Assembly (NCBI RefSeq): GCF_019956555.1
Contig: NZ_JAHBDQ010000019.1
Span: 41,784 to 105,783 of the forward strand
Direction of reading: 5' to 3'
DNA from: Pseudomonas sp. A-RE-19
GTDB taxonomy: Bacteria > Pseudomonadota > Gammaproteobacteria > Pseudomonadales > Pseudomonadaceae
DNA length: 64,000 nucleotides
Part shown: one piece after another, positions 61,081-64,000 of the stretch
How positions within the stretch are numbered: position 1 is the first letter of the stretch
Layout: the number at the start of each line of letters is the position of its first letter
Made by a program: the position numbers and the translations under genes
The notes under the pieces: generated by a model
Seen by the model: the letters and a program-made list of their open reading frames with translations, nothing else
What the model was told of the DNA's origin: nothing
Database searches by the model: none

Positions 61081-62811
61081 TTGCCGTATCGAATTCAATC
61101 CTTCCAACCCAAAGGCGCCGTACCGATCGAACTTGGCCAATTGACAGTTTTGGTCGGCCCCAATAACTGCGGGAAGTCCCAGACACTCAAGGACATACGA
61201 CAGTTCTCCAGCACGGGGGGGCGTGAGCGCTTGGTGGTTCTTGACGCAATTAGCGTGACGTTGCCTACAGAGTATGAACTTCGAGACGCGGTACGCATTC
61301 GACCACACCCGAGTGCCACGGATCACATATCAATTTTGGGCGTAAAGGATGATCTGCTAACGCAAGTGAACATCGGGCAACCGATGTCGTGGTTTGATCA
61401 AGTCTATGCGCGGGCTTCCGATGATGACTCTCAACACCGTGCAATACTTCCACATCTAGGAACATGTCTCATCGCCTATCTGGGAGCTGAAGCACGTTTC
61501 AAACTCACCACCAGTAGCGCGGCATTCAATCCTAGAGTCGAATCCCCATCAAACGCGCTCCAGTCGCTATTTGCGTCAGAAATGAGCGTGCAGACTGAGC
61601 TTCGTAGCGCATTCAAGGCGGCTTTTAAAATGGACATTGCCCTAGATTGGGCGGCAATGACACAACTGTACTTGCGGGTTGCGGATGACTTTGGCTCTAT
61701 TCCAGATAGCCGTGATGCGCTAGATGCACTTATGGCGGATGCACAGGAGCTCGAGAAACAAGGAGATGGTTTTCGATCATTTGCTGGCGTGGCACTCGCG
61801 ATGCTGACATACCCAAACCGAGTGTTGCTACTGGATGAGCCTGAAGCATTCCTTCATCCTGCTCAAGCACGAGTTCTGGGCCGATGGGTTGGAGCACAAG
61901 CCTCTAGGCGGCCAGCCCAAGTCATAATAGCGACACATAGTGCGGACTTTTTGGCCGGTCTTATCGCAGGGAGTGAAGACGCAACAATCCTGCGGCTTAA
62001 TCGAATCGAAATGTCCACTCGCTTTCATGAAATACCACGGGCGGTTACCACAGGACTTATTGAATCACCACTGCTATCTAGTCAGCCCGTTTTAGATTCG
62101 TTGTTTCATCGGGGCGTGATTATCTGTGAGGGTGATCCAGATCGAGCTGTGTATCAGACGGTAGCCCAGCGTTTCTATGCGGATCAGCATGGAGAGGAGT
62201 TCCTCTTCATCCACAGCAACGGTAAAGATGCAGCAAAATTTCCAGCTAAGCTGCTCAGGGAGTCTGGGACCGCAGTCTGTGTGATTGCCGACTTCGACAT
62301 CCTGAACTCTGAAGCGACGCTCAGTGACATCCTTACGGGACTTCAGGGCATTTGCCTTGATAAGGATATTAAGCAACTCCGGGATGAAGTCTCTTCTGTG
62401 ATTGAAACCAAAAGTCAGACGCAATCCATAGAAGAACTGAAGGTTAACGTCACTGCGTGGTTCGATCAGGTTGGTGATGATCTTAGACGAGCACGAAAGA
62501 GTCTAGTGTCGTTCGCAAGAGCTGGCTCGAATAAGTGGGATCAGGCCAAGAAGAACGGCGTTTCGCTTTTGACACCATCTGATGCAGCCAAGGCAGGTGA
62601 GCTCATAGCGCGACTGGCTTCGCTCGGGTTGTTCGTTGTTCCATGTGGTGAATTGGAGTCATGGATGAACTTAGGTCTGTCCAAAGGTAGTAAGTGGAAT
62701 CAGGCCGCGTTACAAGCGCTCCATACCAATACCTGCCCACAGGAACTACAGATGTTCGTTGGACAAGTTTTAGACTTTCTAGCCCGGCCCACAAGTAATT
62801 CGATAGGGTAG
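61081..62811 (+). CDS. OLD-family ATP-dependent nuclease (AAA15 + toprim)
   Basis: A 576-residue protein. The ABC-type ATPase part has Walker A VLVGPNNCGKSQT near residues 28-40 and Walker B/signature region FAGVALAMLTYPNRVLLLDEPEAFLHP, and an ATHSADFL switch. The C-terminal toprim domain (from about 343) shows GVIICEGDPDRAVYQ and VIADFDILNS. OLD proteins cleave DNA and give phage resistance. It starts with TTG preceded by GAGG eight bases upstream. No UvrD-type helicase partner (as in Gabija) is adjacent, so it is probably a class 1 OLD. Confidence 0.87.
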   Translation: MPYRIQSFQPKGAVPIELGQLTVLVGPNNCGKSQTLKDIRQFSSTGGRERLVVLDAISVTLPTEYELRDAVRIRPHPSATDHISILGVKDDLLTQVNIGQPMSWFDQVYARASDDDSQHRAILPHLGTCLIAYLGAEARFKLTTSSAAFNPRVESPSNALQSLFASEMSVQTELRSAFKAAFKMDIALDWAAMTQLYLRVADDFGSIPDSRDALDALMADAQELEKQGDGFRSFAGVALAMLTYPNRVLLLDEPEAFLHPAQARVLGRWVGAQASRRPAQVIIATHSADFLAGLIAGSEDATILRLNRIEMSTRFHEIPRAVTTGLIESPLLSSQPVLDSLFHRGVIICEGDPDRAVYQTVAQRFYADQHGEEFLFIHSNGKDAAKFPAKLLRESGTAVCVIADFDILNSEATLSDILTGLQGICLDKDIKQLRDEVSSVIETKSQTQSIEELKVNVTAWFDQVGDDLRRARKSLVSFARAGSNKWDQAKKNGVSLLTPSDAAKAGELIARLASLGLFVVPCGELESWMNLGLSKGSKWNQAALQALHTNTCPQELQMFVGQVLDFLARPTSNSIG

Positions 62812-63218
62812 GTGGATGCGTAGATAGTCCAAACTGGCAACAGTTGCTGGCATTAAAGAGTGTTTATGGACGACTGCTATCGACGTTGGTCGCCAGTTTC
62901 GAATAGACCCCCACCCTTTGTGCCCAGCAGCTTTCGGTCGGAAGCTGTTCTAGCTTGAATGTCCGCTATTGGCCGATTGTGTTGAAAAAGTCGGCCATGG
63001 TTTCCACGGCAGAAAAGTACGCGCTTGAGATTGAAATCTTTACTTTGAGCAGAGGATTCCGGGCTCAGATTTCGCATAGCTGCGCGAAAAAAAGGTGTTT
63101 TCAGCAGTCAGTAGGTGGGCAGTCTGGAAGGATCGACTTTTTCAACACAATCGGCCGATTTCTGCCTGTCGCGAAGGCCCGCAATCGACCCACAACGGAC
63201 GGTCAGCGATTACCGCCT
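62812..63218. other. Intergenic region at the right side of the defence genes
   Basis: No gene is seen. The region carries the MITE-like element (62971-63156) inserted in a TGTCCGCTATTGGCCGATT...TCTGCCTGTCGCGAAGG repeat. No tRNA fragment that would mark the right attachment site of the island is visible. Confidence 0.6.
62971..63156. mobile_element. MITE-like element with 23-bp perfect terminal repeats
   Basis: GGCCGATTGTGTTGAAAAAGTCG (62971-62993) and its exact complement (63134-63156) bound a 186-bp non-coding element. An 8-bp direct repeat GGCCGATT occurs at 62971 and 63153 and could be a target duplication. The ends resemble those of IS-derived elements with GTGTTGAAAAAG termini, perhaps of the IS1182 or a similar family; this is a recollection. 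Confidence 0.65.
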
Positions 63219-64000
63219 TCATGAGCGCGTTACAGCTGGTCTGTCGACGGAAGGGATGGCAAACAGATGCTCTGCGGCAAAGTCCACGAATACGCGGATT
63301 TTCGGTGAAAGATGGCGACTGGACGGCCACAATGCCCAGAACTGCCCTTGATCTTCGCTGTGACCGTCGAGCACCGTTTCCAGGCGCCCTTGGGCGATAG
63401 CTTCGCGCGCCAGGAAGTCCGGGACAAATGCGATACCGTGCCCATCCACCACGGCCATCAGCATGGCTTCCATATTGTTCAATGTCAGAGCGGTTGGCAG
63501 GCGCAACTGCGTGAACTGGGGGGCTGAAGACATACTCCAGTCCATTATTTTACCCGTCGTGACAAATCGGTAACGCAAGCACTCGTGATGCTCGAGGTCA
63601 CTGATAGTGACGGGCCGTCCCTTACGCCGCAGATAGTCAGGCGATGCGCACAGGACAAACTTAAAAGGCCCCAACTTTCGGGCCATCAGCTTGGAGTCGG
63701 CCTGCCCACCGCTGCGAATCACCACGTCAAAGCCTTCATCGATCACATCCACCAATTGGTCGTTGAAGTCCAATTCCAGTTCAATCTCCGGGTAGGCTTT
63801 GCGAAACCGCGCCATATGGGGCAAGAGAAAGCGATAACCGATGGTGGGCAAGCTGACGCGTAACTTTCCACGAGGTTCCTGTGTTGCATGGGAAAGCATC
63901 GCCCGGGCATCTTGAAGATCGTCGAGGATCTTGCGGCAGCGTTCATAGAACAACTGTCCCTCCGCAGTCAGGCTGACTTTGCGGGTGCTGCGGTGCAATA
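63219..64000 (-). CDS. LysR family regulator, N-terminus cut by window
   Basis: The frame enters from beyond 64000. The visible part begins in the last turn of the helix-turn-helix (RSTRKVSLTAEGQLFYERC) and continues through the linker helix and the periplasmic-binding-protein-like effector domain (GKLRVSLPTIGYRFLLPHMARF, VDEGFDVVIRSGG-like IDEGFDVVIRSGGQADSK, GHGIAFVPDFLAREA). It is a member of the CrgA/DsdC-like branch typical of Pseudomonas. The target is unknown because the divergent gene lies outside the window. Confidence 0.88.
   Translation of the reverse strand, partial: LHRSTRKVSLTAEGQLFYERCRKILDDLQDARAMLSHATQEPRGKLRVSLPTIGYRFLLPHMARFRKAYPEIELELDFNDQLVDVIDEGFDVVIRSGGQADSKLMARKLGPFKFVLCASPDYLRRKGRPVTISDLEHHECLRYRFVTTGKIMDWSMSSAPQFTQLRLPTALTLNNMEAMLMAVVDGHGIAFVPDFLAREAIAQGRLETVLDGHSEDQGQFWALWPSSRHLSPKIRVFVDFAAEHLFAIPSVDRPAVTRS

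Noticed and set aside
61081..62811. Gabija (GajA-GajB) assignment
   Set aside because: The OLD-type protein would fit GajA, but no UvrD-like GajB gene follows; the next gene is a distant LysR regulator.

Overview
The window looks like a chromosomal segment of a fluorescent-group Pseudomonas. It is GC-rich, carries Pseudomonas-type REP/REPIN hairpins, and has Pseudomonas-like nirBD, MtlR/MtlE, PhaG and DUF6124 genes. This assignment rests on recognised gene content and repeats; no database search was run.

Left end (1-8340, minus strand): an exopolysaccharide operon. It begins with an RfaH-like antiterminator and continues with an outer-membrane barrel, a short Wza-like export protein, a Wzc-like tyrosine autokinase, an initiating sugar-phosphate transferase, a WecG/TagA/CpsF transferase and a GT4 glycosyltransferase cut by the window edge. 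The leader holds a near-perfect ops element, so the RfaH paralogue may drive its own operon.

8743-24606 (minus strand): one tightly packed unit of 12 genes. The first six, in transcription order, are eboD-C-A-B-E-F, the conserved 'ebo/EDB' metabolite-export locus. EboD carries an N-terminal VTT/DedA-type membrane domain. They are followed without a break by six genes of obscure function: two secreted CxxCH (c-type haem) proteins, two large proteins that resemble the N-terminal domain of VioB, a secreted Cys-rich protein, and an NHL/ScyD-ScyE-like propeller. The haem protein and VioB-N-like protein occur as a duplicated pair. This is the best candidate for an undescribed system.

25063-32052: an L-threonate catabolic cluster (ltnD, otnK, otnC, a GntP permease, otnI) between an FCD-type GntR regulator and a convergent DeoR-type regulator. 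32141-40158 holds housekeeping and stress genes (DUF3422, an Anr-type universal stress/phosphoribosyltransferase pair, GST, PhaG/RhlA-like, a second FolD, DUF6124) and a five-unit tandem array of 139-bp REP doublets.

40159-45893: assimilatory nitrite reductase nirBD. Its long leader contains a sigma-54-like promoter and a two-hexaloop/terminator attenuator of the NasT (ANTAR) type. A CBS protein and small secreted proteins follow. 46046-49542 carries a polyol dehydrogenase, an orphan MtlE-like binding protein and MtlR with a 17-bp perfect palindromic operator.

49882-62811: tRNA-Cys and tRNA-Leu, the latter followed by a P4-type integrase island with an AlpA regulator, a primase/ATPase carrying odd internal repeats, an HNH nuclease, and three defence-type genes: an Abi-C protein, a DRT1 (UG1) reverse transcriptase-nitrilase and an OLD-family nuclease. 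A small MITE-like element and a LysR gene cut by the window edge close the segment.
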